A DNA stretch of 64,000 bases. Origin: Shewanella sp. MBTL60-112-B2. GTDB lineage: Bacteria; Pseudomonadota; Gammaproteobacteria; Enterobacterales; Shewanellaceae. The notes beneath the pieces are model-generated. The model made no database searches. It had not been told where the DNA came from and saw only the letters and a program-made list of their open reading frames with translations. A program made the translations under genes and the position numbers. Where the stretch lies: NCBI RefSeq assembly GCF_019655055.1, contig NZ_BPFA01000024.1, forward strand, positions 1 through 64,000. Reading direction: 5' to 3'. This document shows positions 35,338-44,466 of the stretch, piece by piece (the stretch's first letter is position 1; each line of letters opens with the position of its first letter).

Positions 35338-35350
35338 GGTTAGCGTTTTA

Positions 35351-36436
35351 ATGAAGGACAGTGTGATTCGTAAGCTTGAAGGCTTACTTGAACGTAATGA
35401 AGAAGTGTTGGCGTTACTGAGCGATGCAGGTGTTATTGCCGATCAGGAACGTTTCCGCGCCTTGTCTAAAGAATATTCTCAACTAGAGGATGTTGTCAGC
35501 ACCTTTAAGTCTTTCCAGCAAGCTGAGGAAGATCTCGAGTCTGCTAAAGAGATGATGGAAGAGGATGATCCAGAGCTAAAAGAAATGGCTCAAGAAGAAT
35601 ACAAAATCGCTAAATCGGCGATTGCAGCACTTGAAGATGAGCTGCAGATCCTATTGCTTCCAAAAGATCCTAATGATGACAATAACTGCTTTATCGAAAT
35701 TCGCGCAGGTGCGGGTGGTGATGAAGCGGCTATTTTTGCTGGCGATTTATTCCGTATGTATAGCAAGTTTGCCGAAAGCAAACGTTGGCAAATTGAAGTC
35801 ATGAACACTAACGAAGGTGAGCATGGCGGTTTTAAAGAAGTCATTGCCAAAATCAGTGGTGACGGCGTTTACGGTAAGCTTAAGTTTGAGTCAGGTGGAC
35901 ACCGTGTGCAACGTGTACCTGAGACTGAATCTCAAGGCCGCGTTCATACTTCTGCTTGTACCGTTATTGTATTGCCAGAAGTGCCAGAAGCTGAAGCGAT
36001 TGAAATCAATAAAGCTGACTTGAAAGTGGATACCTTCCGCGCATCAGGCGCAGGTGGTCAGCACGTAAACAAAACTGACTCTGCGATTCGTATTACTCAC
36101 ATTCCAACAGGTATCGTAGTTGAATGTCAGGATCAGCGCTCACAGCATAAAAACCGTGCTCAGGCGATGAGTGTGCTTTCTGCACGTATTCAAGCGGTTG
36201 AAGACGAGAAGCGTCGTAGTGCTGAAGAAAGCACCCGTCGTAACTTGGTGTCATCAGGTGACCGTTCGGAGCGTATTCGTACTTATAACTTCCCGCAGGG
36301 TCGCGTAAGTGAGCACAGAATTAACTTAACTCTGTACCGTTTAGGCGAATTTATGGAAGGTGATATCGATTGCGTTATTGAACCTCTCATTTTAGAGAAC
36401 CAAGCGGATATGCTTGCAGCACTAGGTGAAGGCTAA
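35351..36436 (+). CDS. prfA: Peptide chain release factor 1
   Basis: 361 residues. Reads UAA and UAG. The catalytic GGQ is in ASGAGGQHVNKTDSA (~229-243), with the RVPETESQGRVHTS segment before it. Its Gln is methylated by PrmC, encoded 47 bases downstream. Confidence 0.98.
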   Translation: MKDSVIRKLEGLLERNEEVLALLSDAGVIADQERFRALSKEYSQLEDVVSTFKSFQQAEEDLESAKEMMEEDDPELKEMAQEEYKIAKSAIAALEDELQILLLPKDPNDDNNCFIEIRAGAGGDEAAIFAGDLFRMYSKFAESKRWQIEVMNTNEGEHGGFKEVIAKISGDGVYGKLKFESGGHRVQRVPETESQGRVHTSACTVIVLPEVPEAEAIEINKADLKVDTFRASGAGGQHVNKTDSAIRITHIPTGIVVECQDQRSQHKNRAQAMSVLSARIQAVEDEKRRSAEESTRRNLVSSGDRSERIRTYNFPQGRVSEHRINLTLYRLGEFMEGDIDCVIEPLILENQADMLAALGEG

Positions 36437-36483
36437 GCCTTCCCTCATACCATCTTTGTGCTACAAATGAATAAGGATATTCC

Positions 36484-37326
36484 TTGCAATTAACTATCTC
36501 AGGGGCGCTTAAGTGGGCCTCTTCTCAGCTTGAAAGTATTTCAGACTCAGCATCACTCGATGCTGAGGTTATGTTGCTTCATGTTATTAATAAACAACGT
36601 AGCTACTTATATACTTGGCCAGATAGAAGCTTAGAACCAGAGCAAGTGTTTGAGTTTAAACAGATGTTGGCCAAGCGTCTACGTGGTAATCCGATCGCGC
36701 ATATCGTTGGCGAGCGTGAGTTTTGGTCACTGCCTTTTAGAGTTAACCCTACAACGCTAATTCCGCGTCCTGACACTGAAATTTTGGTTGAAACAGCGCT
36801 GAATTTACCTTTAGCTGAGAATGCTAAAGTACTGGATTTAGGCACTGGTACGGGAGCCATCGCCTTGTCACTAGCTCATGAACGTAGCGAATGGCAAGTC
36901 TGCGCAATCGATAAAATCGAAGATGCGGTTGCGCTGGCAAAAGAAAATAAGGCTAACCTAAAACTTGAACAAGTCGATGTATTTCAAAGCGATTGGTTCG
37001 ATGCAGTAGAGTGCTATGACTTTAACTTGATTGTGTCTAACCCACCTTATATTGATGAAGAGGATGAACATCTTTCTCAAGGCGATGTTAGATTCGAACC
37101 CGCAAGTGCTTTGACTGCACCACAAAGAGGCTTTGCGGATCTGTTTTATATTGCAGAGTCGGCTCGTGACTACTTAGCACCAGGTGGCTATTTGCTACTT
37201 GAGCACGGTTATCAACAAGCTATCGAGTTAAGAGAAAAGTTAATTGAGCTGGGTTATGAAAACGTCGCCACGGTTCGAGACTTTGGTAGTAATGATCGTT
37301 GCACATTAGGTCGCTGGCCTCGTTAG
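36484..37326 (+). CDS. prmC: Release factor glutamine methyltransferase
   Basis: 280 residues from TTG (RBS AAGGAT six bases upstream). Methylates the Gln of the GGQ in RF1/RF2. Signatures: NPIAHIVGEREFW (~67-79), IPRPDTEILVE, VLDLGTGTGAIALSLA (SAM site, ~117-132) and LIVSNPPYI (~183-191). Last gene of the hemA block before a terminator. Confidence 0.97.
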   Translation: MQLTISGALKWASSQLESISDSASLDAEVMLLHVINKQRSYLYTWPDRSLEPEQVFEFKQMLAKRLRGNPIAHIVGEREFWSLPFRVNPTTLIPRPDTEILVETALNLPLAENAKVLDLGTGTGAIALSLAHERSEWQVCAIDKIEDAVALAKENKANLKLEQVDVFQSDWFDAVECYDFNLIVSNPPYIDEEDEHLSQGDVRFEPASALTAPQRGFADLFYIAESARDYLAPGGYLLLEHGYQQAIELREKLIELGYENVATVRDFGSNDRCTLGRWPR

Positions 37327-37348
37327 AGGTTTATCGACAGATGAAATT

Positions 37349-37376
37349 AAAGGCACTCTCATGAGTGCCTTTTTTA
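37349..37376. terminator. Terminator between prmC and the GNAT gene
   Basis: Stem AAAGGCACTC / GAGTGCCTTT with a 4-base loop; T run on the plus strand. Confidence 0.92.
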
Positions 37377-37381
37377 TGGTG

Positions 37382-37807
37382 CTACCTGGCTAACTGTTTC
37401 ACCATAAAGTATTTACAGCCTGTTTTGGGGTAGGCGAGTTGCGTCCATTGAACCTCATAGCCAAGAGCTTGGTAAAATGGTTTAGCTTGGAAGTTTAGCG
37501 TGTCCAAAATTGCAGACTGACAACCTCTTGTTCTAGCAATGCTTTCAGCCTCTGTAAGCAGTTGCTGGCCAATTCTTTGCCCTCGCAAACTCTCATCGAC
37601 CCAAAGATTGTCTATCATCAGCCAATTACCAAAAGTTCGACCAGAAAAGCCTGCGACTAGTTGGCCCTTGTCATTCTCAAGCTTTAATCCAAGAGCTAGC
37701 CTTTCTGATACTTCCCAATGCTGCCAGTTAAATTCAGCAATTTTCTGCTTAACGGCGTTAGCAAACTCATCACTATCATCCAAGCTAAACCGGGTTTTAT
37801 GACTCAT
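37382..37807 (-). CDS. GNAT family N-acetyltransferase
   Basis: 141 residues, one GNAT fold. MIDNLWVDESLRGQRIGQQLLTEAESIARTRGC (~65-97) is motif A with the RGQRIG acetyl-CoA loop; FYQALGYE (~114-121) is motif B. Substrate unknown. It is inserted on the opposite strand between prmC and sirB2, breaking the hemA-...-kdsA order seen in E. coli. Confidence 0.9.
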   Translation of the reverse strand: MSHKTRFSLDDSDEFANAVKQKIAEFNWQHWEVSERLALGLKLENDKGQLVAGFSGRTFGNWLMIDNLWVDESLRGQRIGQQLLTEAESIARTRGCQSAILDTLNFQAKPFYQALGYEVQWTQLAYPKTGCKYFMVKQLAR

Positions 37808-37904
37808 GAATTATGCCTCTTATTATTATCTGATAGAGCATTGCTGCAGATTAACGCTAACGTAAGTCCCATCAAAAGTACAAGCTTGTAAAATAGGGAA
37901 AACT

Positions 37905-38063
37905 TTGCAGAAAACAAAAGCCTTGGTTAAACTTTGTGCGCTTCTTCCAGTTGCCATGGCTGGATATTGGTTATGGATTCAGGTATGGGGTACACTAGCC
38001 GCCTTTATCGGCAAACAGACCTTTATTCATGGAAACTTTTTACAGTTTGTACCCAGCGTTTAA
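37905..38063 (+). CDS. Possible small membrane protein overlapping sirB2
   Basis: A 52-codon ORF starts at a TTG (37905-37907) with AGGGA six bases before it. The product is LQKTKALVKLCALLPVAMAG..., a basic N-terminus followed by ~30 hydrophobic residues (one or two membrane segments) and a short tail ending FVPSV. It overlaps the sirB2 start by 35 bases in another frame, which argues for either translational coupling or chance. I recognise no family. Confidence 0.3.
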   Translation: MQKTKALVKLCALLPVAMAGYWLWIQVWGTLAAFIGKQTFIHGNFLQFVPSV

Positions 38064-38424
38064 GCACATGCACATGACGCTTATTGCGACTAGCGTATTG
38101 TTTTTTTTAGTCCGTTTCGTACTGCATCTGCGCAAGTCACCCGTATTAGAAAAGAAAGCAATTAAAATTGCGCCACACGTTATTGATACCTTCCTACTGT
38201 TATCTGGTTTGATCTTATGTTTCTCAATTAAACAGTATCCTTTTGTTGATCCATGGATGACTGAAAAGTTGGGTGCCGTTGTCGCTTATATCGTGTTGGC
38301 AACCATCGCACTTAAAGCTAATCGCAATACATTGTTTAAAGTGTTTGCTGCCTTTGGTGCAATCGGTTGGGTTGTTTATGCCGCTAAACTTGCGATTCTT
38401 AAGCAAGGGGTGTTGCTCGGTTAA
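38029..38424 (+). CDS. sirB2: SirB2 family membrane protein
   Basis: 131 residues with four predicted membrane helices (~13-30, 47-65, 77-95, 100-120). Start METFYSLYPAFKHMHMTLIATSVLFFLVRF fits SirB2/YchQ, a small inner-membrane protein of unknown role. The stop shares a base with the sirB1 start (TAATG). The position before sirB1 and kdsA matches E. coli. Confidence 0.9.
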   Translation: METFYSLYPAFKHMHMTLIATSVLFFLVRFVLHLRKSPVLEKKAIKIAPHVIDTFLLLSGLILCFSIKQYPFVDPWMTEKLGAVVAYIVLATIALKANRNTLFKVFAAFGAIGWVVYAAKLAILKQGVLLG

Positions 38425-39212
38425 TGACTGATTTAACACAAAACGACTCAATACAGCTTCCTGAAACGGCTTTTGAAATTGCTGAGCACTTAGGCTTTTC
38501 TAAGCAAAAGAATGCAAACTGGGCCTGGCTCGAATTAGCTGGCTCGGTGTTGAGCTTTTACGTCGTTGATAGGCACCAACGTTTAAATGGACTGCTTAAA
38601 TGGTTCTATAACGACTTAGGCTTTTGTGCGCGCGAAGCATACTATAGTGCTGAAGCTGCCGATTTAGGTAAATGTCTAACATCGAAGCAAGGTAATAGTA
38701 CGACATTAGCAGCCGTGTTGATGTTATTGGGCAAGCAGCTCGACCTATCACTCGATTTGCTGCTATTACCTGGACAAACGGTGCTTTGTAGTCGAATCGA
38801 TGGTGAGGTGCGCTATATCGACCCGCTAACTGGCGCTGACCTGTCAAAGCATCAGTTACACGTATTCGTACGTGGTGAACTCGGTAATTCAGCTAAGTTT
38901 AAGCCTAGCTACTTAAAGCCTGCAACGCTCAAGCGTATTATTTCTCGAATGATCCATGAGATGAAAGCTGGCTGCATTGTTGCTCATAACTTTGAGCCTG
39001 CGATGGAGTGCTGTAACTTACTACTGCAATGGCATCAGGATGATTTGAACCTCAACCGTGAGCGCGCCTTCATCGCGCAGCAGTTAGGTTGTATTAGCGT
39101 TGCCACCGCCGATTTAACCCATTTTGTGGAAAACAGTCCACACGATCCGGTTATTGAGTTGGTGAAGATGCAATTGAAAGAGCTTAAAGAGGAAGTTGAA
39201 ACTTTCCATTAA
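38424..39212 (+). CDS. sirB1: SirB1 family protein (YchA-like)
   Basis: 262 residues. N-terminal transglutaminase-like SirB1 region (~30-170: LNGLLKWFYNDLGFCAREAYYSAEAADLGKCLTSKQGNSTTLAAVLMLLGKQL, LLLPGQTVLCSRIDGE...YIDPLTGADLS) followed by TPR-like helices (LLLQWHQDDLNLNRERAFIAQQLG). Function not settled. Coupled to sirB2 through TAATG and ended by the hairpin at 39224-39242. Confidence 0.92.
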   Translation: MTDLTQNDSIQLPETAFEIAEHLGFSKQKNANWAWLELAGSVLSFYVVDRHQRLNGLLKWFYNDLGFCAREAYYSAEAADLGKCLTSKQGNSTTLAAVLMLLGKQLDLSLDLLLLPGQTVLCSRIDGEVRYIDPLTGADLSKHQLHVFVRGELGNSAKFKPSYLKPATLKRIISRMIHEMKAGCIVAHNFEPAMECCNLLLQWHQDDLNLNRERAFIAQQLGCISVATADLTHFVENSPHDPVIELVKMQLKELKEEVETFH

Positions 39213-39223
39213 GTATCACAATA

Positions 39224-39242
39224 GGGCCTTTTAGGCCCTTTT
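39224..39242 (+). terminator. Terminator after sirB1
   Basis: Stem GGGCC / GGCCC with TTTTA loop and a TTTTG tail. Short but GC-rich; it separates sirB1 from the DUF819 gene. Confidence 0.7.
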
Positions 39243-39424
39243 GTGTTGCTAGAGTGTACTCTAGTCTTGTTTGAAAATCGTTATAAGTAAAAGACGCCGC
39301 CACATAGCGATGGTAATGACGCGTCGATATAAAATAAAAAAAAGCTGTAAAAATAACACCAACAAATTGAATTGTAAGAATAATAAATAGGCAAATTATT
39401 GCCAATTTCTAGGGGATAGAGTTC

Positions 39425-40693
39425 ATGAGTAGTACGGATACAGTGACCAGTGCGCTGGTGACAAATGACGCAACAGCGTTAGGTATTTTAGCCGTTGTGC
39501 TCGGCTTCGTGTTTTATACCAGTAATAGTAGCAATGCATTTTGGAAGAAGTTTTATACCTTCGTGCCAGCCTTGCTAATGTGTTACTTCTTGCCATCACT
39601 ATTGAACACATTCGATATTATTGACGGTAAAACATCACAGCTTTATTTTGTGGCCTCGCGTTACTTGCTGCCTGCGTGTTTAGTGTTATTGATTCTGAGT
39701 GTCGATTTAAAAGCGATTCTCTCACTAGGGCCTAAAGCGATAGTGATGTTTTTGACCGGTACCGTAGGTATTGTGATTGGCGGGCCTATTGCGTTGCTGA
39801 TTGTCTCAGCGATTAATCCTGAAGTTTTAGGTGTTACTGGGCCAGATGCTGTTTGGCGTGGCATGACCACGCTTGCTGGCAGTTGGATTGGCGGTGGTGC
39901 CAACCAAGCGGCAATGAAAGAGATTTATGAAGTCGGCGGTGATATCTTCTCAATTATGGTGACGGTAGACGTCATCGTAGCCAATATTTGGATGGCAGTA
40001 CTGCTGTTTATGGCATCAAAAGCCAAGCAGATTGATGCTAAAACAGGTGCGGATACTACGGCGCTTGAAGCATTGAAAGATAAAGTTGAAAAGTATCATG
40101 CCGAGAATGCTCGCATTCCAAGCCTTAACGATTTAATGATGATAGTGGCGATTGGTTTTGGTGTGACGGGATTTGCCCATATCGTAGCAGACTTATTAGG
40201 TCCATTTTTTGAAACCAATTACCCATGGACTCGTGATTACAGTTTAACCTCTAAATTCTTTTGGTTGATTGTTACTGTAACAACCATAGGTCTAGCCTTG
40301 TCATTTACCCGAGTAAGGCACATAGAAGCGGCGGGTGCGTCAAAAGTGGCTACTGCTTTCTTATACATCCTAGTCGCGACGATTGGCTTGCATATGGATG
40401 TGTCAAAGCTGGCTGATCCTGAGAATCTTTGGTACTTTGCCATCGGTATGATTTGGATGATAGTGCACGCAAGCTTTATGCTGATTGTGGCTAAACTGAT
40501 TAAAGCGCCATTGTTCTATATGGCAGTGGGTAGCCAAGCTAACGTGGGCGGCGCGGCATCTGCGCCTGTTGTGGCAGCAGCATTCCACCCCGCGCTTGCG
40601 CCAGTAGGTGTACTACTAGCGGTATTAGGCTATGCTTTAGGCACTTATATGGCATGGATTTGTGGCCAGATTTTACAAGCTGTCGCTAGTTAA
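39425..40693 (+). CDS. DUF819 family membrane protein
   Basis: 422 residues, ~10-11 membrane helices. Glycine-rich motifs TTLAGSWIGGGANQAAMKEI (~144-163) and GSQANVGGAASAPVVAAA (~370-387) are the DUF819 (YjcL-like) signatures, an arrangement recalling bile-acid/Na+ symporter-like carriers. The substrate is unknown. It lies between sirB1 and kdsA, where E. coli has no gene; 66 bases separate it from kdsA, so it may share a transcript with it. Confidence 0.85.
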   Translation: MSSTDTVTSALVTNDATALGILAVVLGFVFYTSNSSNAFWKKFYTFVPALLMCYFLPSLLNTFDIIDGKTSQLYFVASRYLLPACLVLLILSVDLKAILSLGPKAIVMFLTGTVGIVIGGPIALLIVSAINPEVLGVTGPDAVWRGMTTLAGSWIGGGANQAAMKEIYEVGGDIFSIMVTVDVIVANIWMAVLLFMASKAKQIDAKTGADTTALEALKDKVEKYHAENARIPSLNDLMMIVAIGFGVTGFAHIVADLLGPFFETNYPWTRDYSLTSKFFWLIVTVTTIGLALSFTRVRHIEAAGASKVATAFLYILVATIGLHMDVSKLADPENLWYFAIGMIWMIVHASFMLIVAKLIKAPLFYMAVGSQANVGGAASAPVVAAAFHPALAPVGVLLAVLGYALGTYMAWICGQILQAVAS

Positions 40694-40759
40694 GGTTGCA
40701 GCAAAAACTTAGTTGATTAATGCCAAGGCAACGGCCTTGGCTCACGAAGAGAGAAGAGA

Positions 40760-41611
40760 TTGATGAGCAATAAAATCATTAGTTTAGGTTCGATTGAAAT
40801 CGCAAATGATAAGCCTTTTGTATTGTTTGGCGGTATGAACGTACTTGAGTCACGTGACTTGGCAATGCAAATTGCAGAAACCTATGCTGAAGTTACCCAA
40901 AAGTTAGGGATCCCTTACGTGTTTAAGGCCTCTTTCGATAAGGCAAACCGCTCATCAGTCAACTCTTACCGTGGTCCTGGTATGGAAGAGGGCTTGAAGA
41001 TTTTTGAAGAAATTAAGTCAACCTTCAACTTACCATTAATCACTGACGTACATGAAGTACACCAATGTGCACCTGTTGCTGAAGTTGTTGATGTTATCCA
41101 GCTTCCTGCATTCCTTGCTCGTCAAACAGATCTTGTGGTTGCGATGGCAAAGACTGGTGCAATCATCAACGTCAAAAAGCCGCAATTCCTAGCACCACAT
41201 GAGATGCGCCATATCATTACTAAGTTTAATGAAGCGGGTAATGACGAGATCATGTTGTGTGAGCGTGGTTCAAGCTTTGGTTACAACAACTTAGTTGTTG
41301 ATATGTTAGGTATGGATGAAATGAAGCAAACGGGTTATCCGGTGATCTTCGATGCCACTCATGCTTTGCAGCGCCCTGGTGGACGTAGCGATAGCGCTGG
41401 TGGACGTCGTGCGCAAGCCACAGAGCTTGCCCGTAGTGGTATGGCTCTTGGTTTGGCTGGTCTCTTTATTGAGGCTCACCCTGATCCTGATAACGCTAAG
41501 TGTGACGGCCCATGCGCATTGCCGCTACATCAGTTAGAAAACTACTTAACCCAAATGAAGGCGATTGATGATTTAGTTAAGTCGTTTGAGCCTATTGACA
41601 CTAGTAAGTAA
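40760..41611 (+). CDS. kdsA: 3-deoxy-D-manno-octulosonate 8-phosphate synthase
   Basis: 283 residues. Condenses PEP with arabinose 5-phosphate for LPS inner core Kdo. FGGMNVLESRDLAMQIAETY (~25-44), FKASFDKANRSSVNSYRGPGMEEGL (~54-78), ERGSSFGYNNLVVDM and DATHALQRPGG are the family signatures. Upstream RBS GAGAGAAGAG is good. The start is 6 bases earlier in one reading (MMSNK...), with MSNKIISLG preferred at 40763. Confidence 0.97.
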   Translation: MMSNKIISLGSIEIANDKPFVLFGGMNVLESRDLAMQIAETYAEVTQKLGIPYVFKASFDKANRSSVNSYRGPGMEEGLKIFEEIKSTFNLPLITDVHEVHQCAPVAEVVDVIQLPAFLARQTDLVVAMAKTGAIINVKKPQFLAPHEMRHIITKFNEAGNDEIMLCERGSSFGYNNLVVDMLGMDEMKQTGYPVIFDATHALQRPGGRSDSAGGRRAQATELARSGMALGLAGLFIEAHPDPDNAKCDGPCALPLHQLENYLTQMKAIDDLVKSFEPIDTSK

Positions 41612-41654
41612 GTTTAAAGTATTTTATTCTTCTAGTTAGTTGTTAAAAAAAGAT

Positions 41655-41690
41655 AAAACCCTGTCTCAATGCAGGGTTTTATTGTTTTTG
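41655..41690 (+). terminator. Terminator after kdsA
   Basis: Stem AAAACCCTG / CAGGGTTTT around an 8-base loop, followed by ATTGTTTTTG. Confidence 0.9.
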
Positions 41691-41828
41691 ACGAGATAAT
41701 TTAAGTTTAAATACAGATTGGACATTTATTCTAGTAGGTTAAAAAAATACTCAGCATTAAGTCGCCTTATCGTCTTTGTTGGCAATAAGTTCGGCTAAGT
41801 GTGAGAAGAAACATAATAAATAGGTTGA

Positions 41829-43394
41829 ATGATGAAAGCAGATAAACAGGCGCTTGAAGATCTAGGGCCGCAAGGGATGTTAGGTAAAGCACTAGACGGC
41901 ATTGAACGGGTTGGTAATAAACTCCCTGATCCAGCAATGCTATTTTTGATTTTGATGTTTGCCGTATGGGCATTATCGGCATTGTTATCGGGTGTGAGCT
42001 TTTCGGCCATTGACCCTACGACTAACTCTCCAATAGTAGTTCATAATCTACTAACCGCTGAAGCGCTAACTAAGTTCTTAACCTCTATGGTAACGACTTT
42101 CACTGCATTCGCGCCTTTAGGAGTAGTGTTAGTTGCAATGTTAGGTGTGGGTGTTGCTGAGCATTCAGGCTACATTAACACTGCGCTTAAACGTATGTTA
42201 AAAATCACCCCAGCTAAGTTTTTAACTCCAGCTGTGGTTTTAGTGGGTATTATCTCGCATACCGCAACAGATGCGGGCTATGTAGTGGTTATTCCACTCG
42301 CCGGTGTGATCTTCTTTACCGTAGGTCGTCATCCTTTAGCGGGTATTGCCGCCGCCTTTGCGGGTGTATCTGGTGGCTTCTGCGCTAACTTTATTCCGTC
42401 AGGTATTGACCCGCTACTGCAGAGCTTTACTCAGGCAGCAGCGCAAATTGTTGACCCAACAATTGAAGTTAACCCACTCAACAACTGGTTTTTTGCGGCA
42501 TCTTCTTGTATCCCAATCACACTGATTATTTGGTATCTAACAGATAAAGTATTAGAGCCTCGCCTAAATCGTACCCACAAGGTTAATCGCGAAGAAGTAG
42601 ATCTTCCTGCGATGGAAGAGGCAAAGCCACAAGAACTGAAAGCATTCCGTGTTGCAACCTTAGTGATGTTAGTGGCAATTGTGGGCTTTTTCTCTTTAAC
42701 CGTACCAGAGACCTCAACACTACGTGATACAAATGGTTCATTGACCAGTTTCAAAGCACCGTTGATGCAGTCAATCGTACCGCTTATCTTTATCTTCTTT
42801 ATGCTGCCAGGTCTTGTGTACGGTTATATGACAGGTGCCTTTAAGACTTCAGGTGATGTCGTACAGGCAATGTCTAAGTCAATGAGTGGCATGTCGCACT
42901 ACATTGTTATGGCATTTTTCTGTGCTCAGTTTGTGGCAGCATTTTCGGCGTCTAACCTTGGTGCGTTAATCGCAGTTGAAGGTGCTGGTGGTCTTAAAGC
43001 GCTTAACTTACCGGCTGAAATCACTGTAGTGGGTATGATTATTTTAGTGGGTTTTGTGAATCTATTTGTGGGTTCATCATCTGCTAAGTGGGCTTTGATT
43101 GGTCCAGTGCTAGTACCAATGTTAATGCAGCTTAATATCAGTCCTGATCTATCGCAAGCGGCATATCGTGTGGGCGATTCAAGCTCAAACATCATTACGC
43201 CGCTGATGCCTTACTTCCCATTAGTGGTGGTTTACTGTCAACGTTATGTGAAGAATATCGGTATTGGTACACTTATCTCTATGATGTTGCCATTTAGCTT
43301 GGCGTTAATGTCGATTTGGAGTGTTTGGTTACTGGCTTATTGGGCATTAGGCTTCCCGCTTGGTTTAGGGGCTAGTTACACCTATGGGCTGTAA
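41829..43394 (+). CDS. AbgT family transporter
   Basis: 521 residues (an ATG three bases later is equally possible). ~11-12 membrane helices. Start LGKALDGIERVGNKLPDPAMLFLILM, HTATDAGYVVVIPLAGVIFF (~153-172), FAGVSGGFCANFIPSGIDPLL and the closing GDSSSNIITPLMPYFPLVV are hallmarks of the AbgT family, known for p-aminobenzoyl-glutamate uptake and, in some members, sulfonamide efflux. It follows kdsA behind a terminator and carries its own at 43441, so it is monocistronic. Confidence 0.94.
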   Translation: MMKADKQALEDLGPQGMLGKALDGIERVGNKLPDPAMLFLILMFAVWALSALLSGVSFSAIDPTTNSPIVVHNLLTAEALTKFLTSMVTTFTAFAPLGVVLVAMLGVGVAEHSGYINTALKRMLKITPAKFLTPAVVLVGIISHTATDAGYVVVIPLAGVIFFTVGRHPLAGIAAAFAGVSGGFCANFIPSGIDPLLQSFTQAAAQIVDPTIEVNPLNNWFFAASSCIPITLIIWYLTDKVLEPRLNRTHKVNREEVDLPAMEEAKPQELKAFRVATLVMLVAIVGFFSLTVPETSTLRDTNGSLTSFKAPLMQSIVPLIFIFFMLPGLVYGYMTGAFKTSGDVVQAMSKSMSGMSHYIVMAFFCAQFVAAFSASNLGALIAVEGAGGLKALNLPAEITVVGMIILVGFVNLFVGSSSAKWALIGPVLVPMLMQLNISPDLSQAAYRVGDSSSNIITPLMPYFPLVVVYCQRYVKNIGIGTLISMMLPFSLALMSIWSVWLLAYWALGFPLGLGASYTYGL

Positions 43395-43440
43395 AGCGTA
43401 GAGATTAGTACTCTTTAGCAAATAGCAAATAGCAAACTAA

Positions 43441-43466
43441 AAGGCCAAGTCAAATGACTTGGCCTT
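43441..43466 (+). terminator. Terminator after the AbgT-family gene
   Basis: Stem AAGGCCAAGTCA / TGACTTGGCCTT with a 2-base loop. It overlaps the start of the longest reading of the next gene, which is one reason to reject that start. Confidence 0.85.
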
Positions 43467-43578
43467 CTTGCGACTGCTTGGCACTATCAGTAAGAGTTAT
43501 TTTCAGTATCTAAGACTAATTCCCCCTAAAGCTTTCGCAGCAGGCATAATAGCGTTTTATTTTTGGCGCTCACTCAAT

Positions 43579-44454
43579 ATGGCATGGATTTTATTCACCC
43601 TTTTAGCCGCTTCGATGCAGGCATGGCGCAATGCCTTCCAAAGTCAGCTAAGTAAGGATGTTAATATTGCCGGGGTCACCTTAGCTAGGTTTCTGTGGGC
43701 AACCCCAATCGCGATTATTTACTTGTTAGGCCTCTATGCTTGGCAGCCTGTCGGTCTTCCCTTTATCACCTTCAAATTCACAGCATATGTGCTTGGCGCT
43801 GCCGCGATGCAGATCATAGCCACAGCTTTGATGGTGAAGCTTTTTAAAATGAAAAACTTTGCCGTTGGGGCAGGGCTAGCTAAAAGTGAAGCCTTAGTTG
43901 CGGCGATTCTCGGAGTCCTTTTTTTCGGCACTCATTTATCATTACTTGGTTGGCTAGGCGTGTTCGTTGGTGCCATAGCGATATTTTTGATGAGCAGTAA
44001 GCAGGGACTTAGGCAGCTTTCTTTATCCACAGTGTTGCTTGGACTTGCTTGTGGTACCGCTTTTGCCCTGACTTCTCTTTGGGTTAGGGAGGCAAGTCTT
44101 AATCTGGATCTGCCTTTTCCTCATAGAGCCGCATGGGTGTTGCTATTCGTGATTGCTATTCAGACAACCGTGTTATTGATTTACTCTTATGCCGTAGATA
44201 AAAATACCATTGACGGTTTACTGCAAAGACCAAAGCTGACTCTACTCACCAGTGCTACAAGCTGTTTAGGTTCAATTGGTTGGTTTAGCGCAATGTCACT
44301 GCAGGCGGTGCCTTATGTTAAGACGCTTGGACAGGTGGAGGTGTTCTTCACCTTGCTGATAGCCACGTTCTGGTTAAAGGACAAGGTGAAAGTCAAAGAT
44401 ATGTTGGGGCTGGTTCTAATTGCGGTCGCTGCAATATTAGTGATGTGGGGTTAG
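43579..44454 (+). CDS. DMT/EamA-type transporter
   Basis: 291 residues from MAWILFTLLAASMQAWRNAF; longer readings reach back into the abgT terminator and lack the family start. About 10 membrane helices in two EamA repeats (~1-140 and ~150-290), the second ending FWLKDKVKVKDMLGLVLIAVAAILVM, the usual EamA closing. Substrate unknown; drug/metabolite exporter fold. No clear RBS before this ATG, so the start is uncertain. Confidence 0.82.
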   Translation: MAWILFTLLAASMQAWRNAFQSQLSKDVNIAGVTLARFLWATPIAIIYLLGLYAWQPVGLPFITFKFTAYVLGAAAMQIIATALMVKLFKMKNFAVGAGLAKSEALVAAILGVLFFGTHLSLLGWLGVFVGAIAIFLMSSKQGLRQLSLSTVLLGLACGTAFALTSLWVREASLNLDLPFPHRAAWVLLFVIAIQTTVLLIYSYAVDKNTIDGLLQRPKLTLLTSATSCLGSIGWFSAMSLQAVPYVKTLGQVEVFFTLLIATFWLKDKVKVKDMLGLVLIAVAAILVMWG

Positions 44455-44466
44455 TTGTCACTCACT

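Noticed and set aside
43459..43578. Longer start of the DMT transporter
   Set aside because: It begins in the abgT terminator hairpin and adds residues with no family match.
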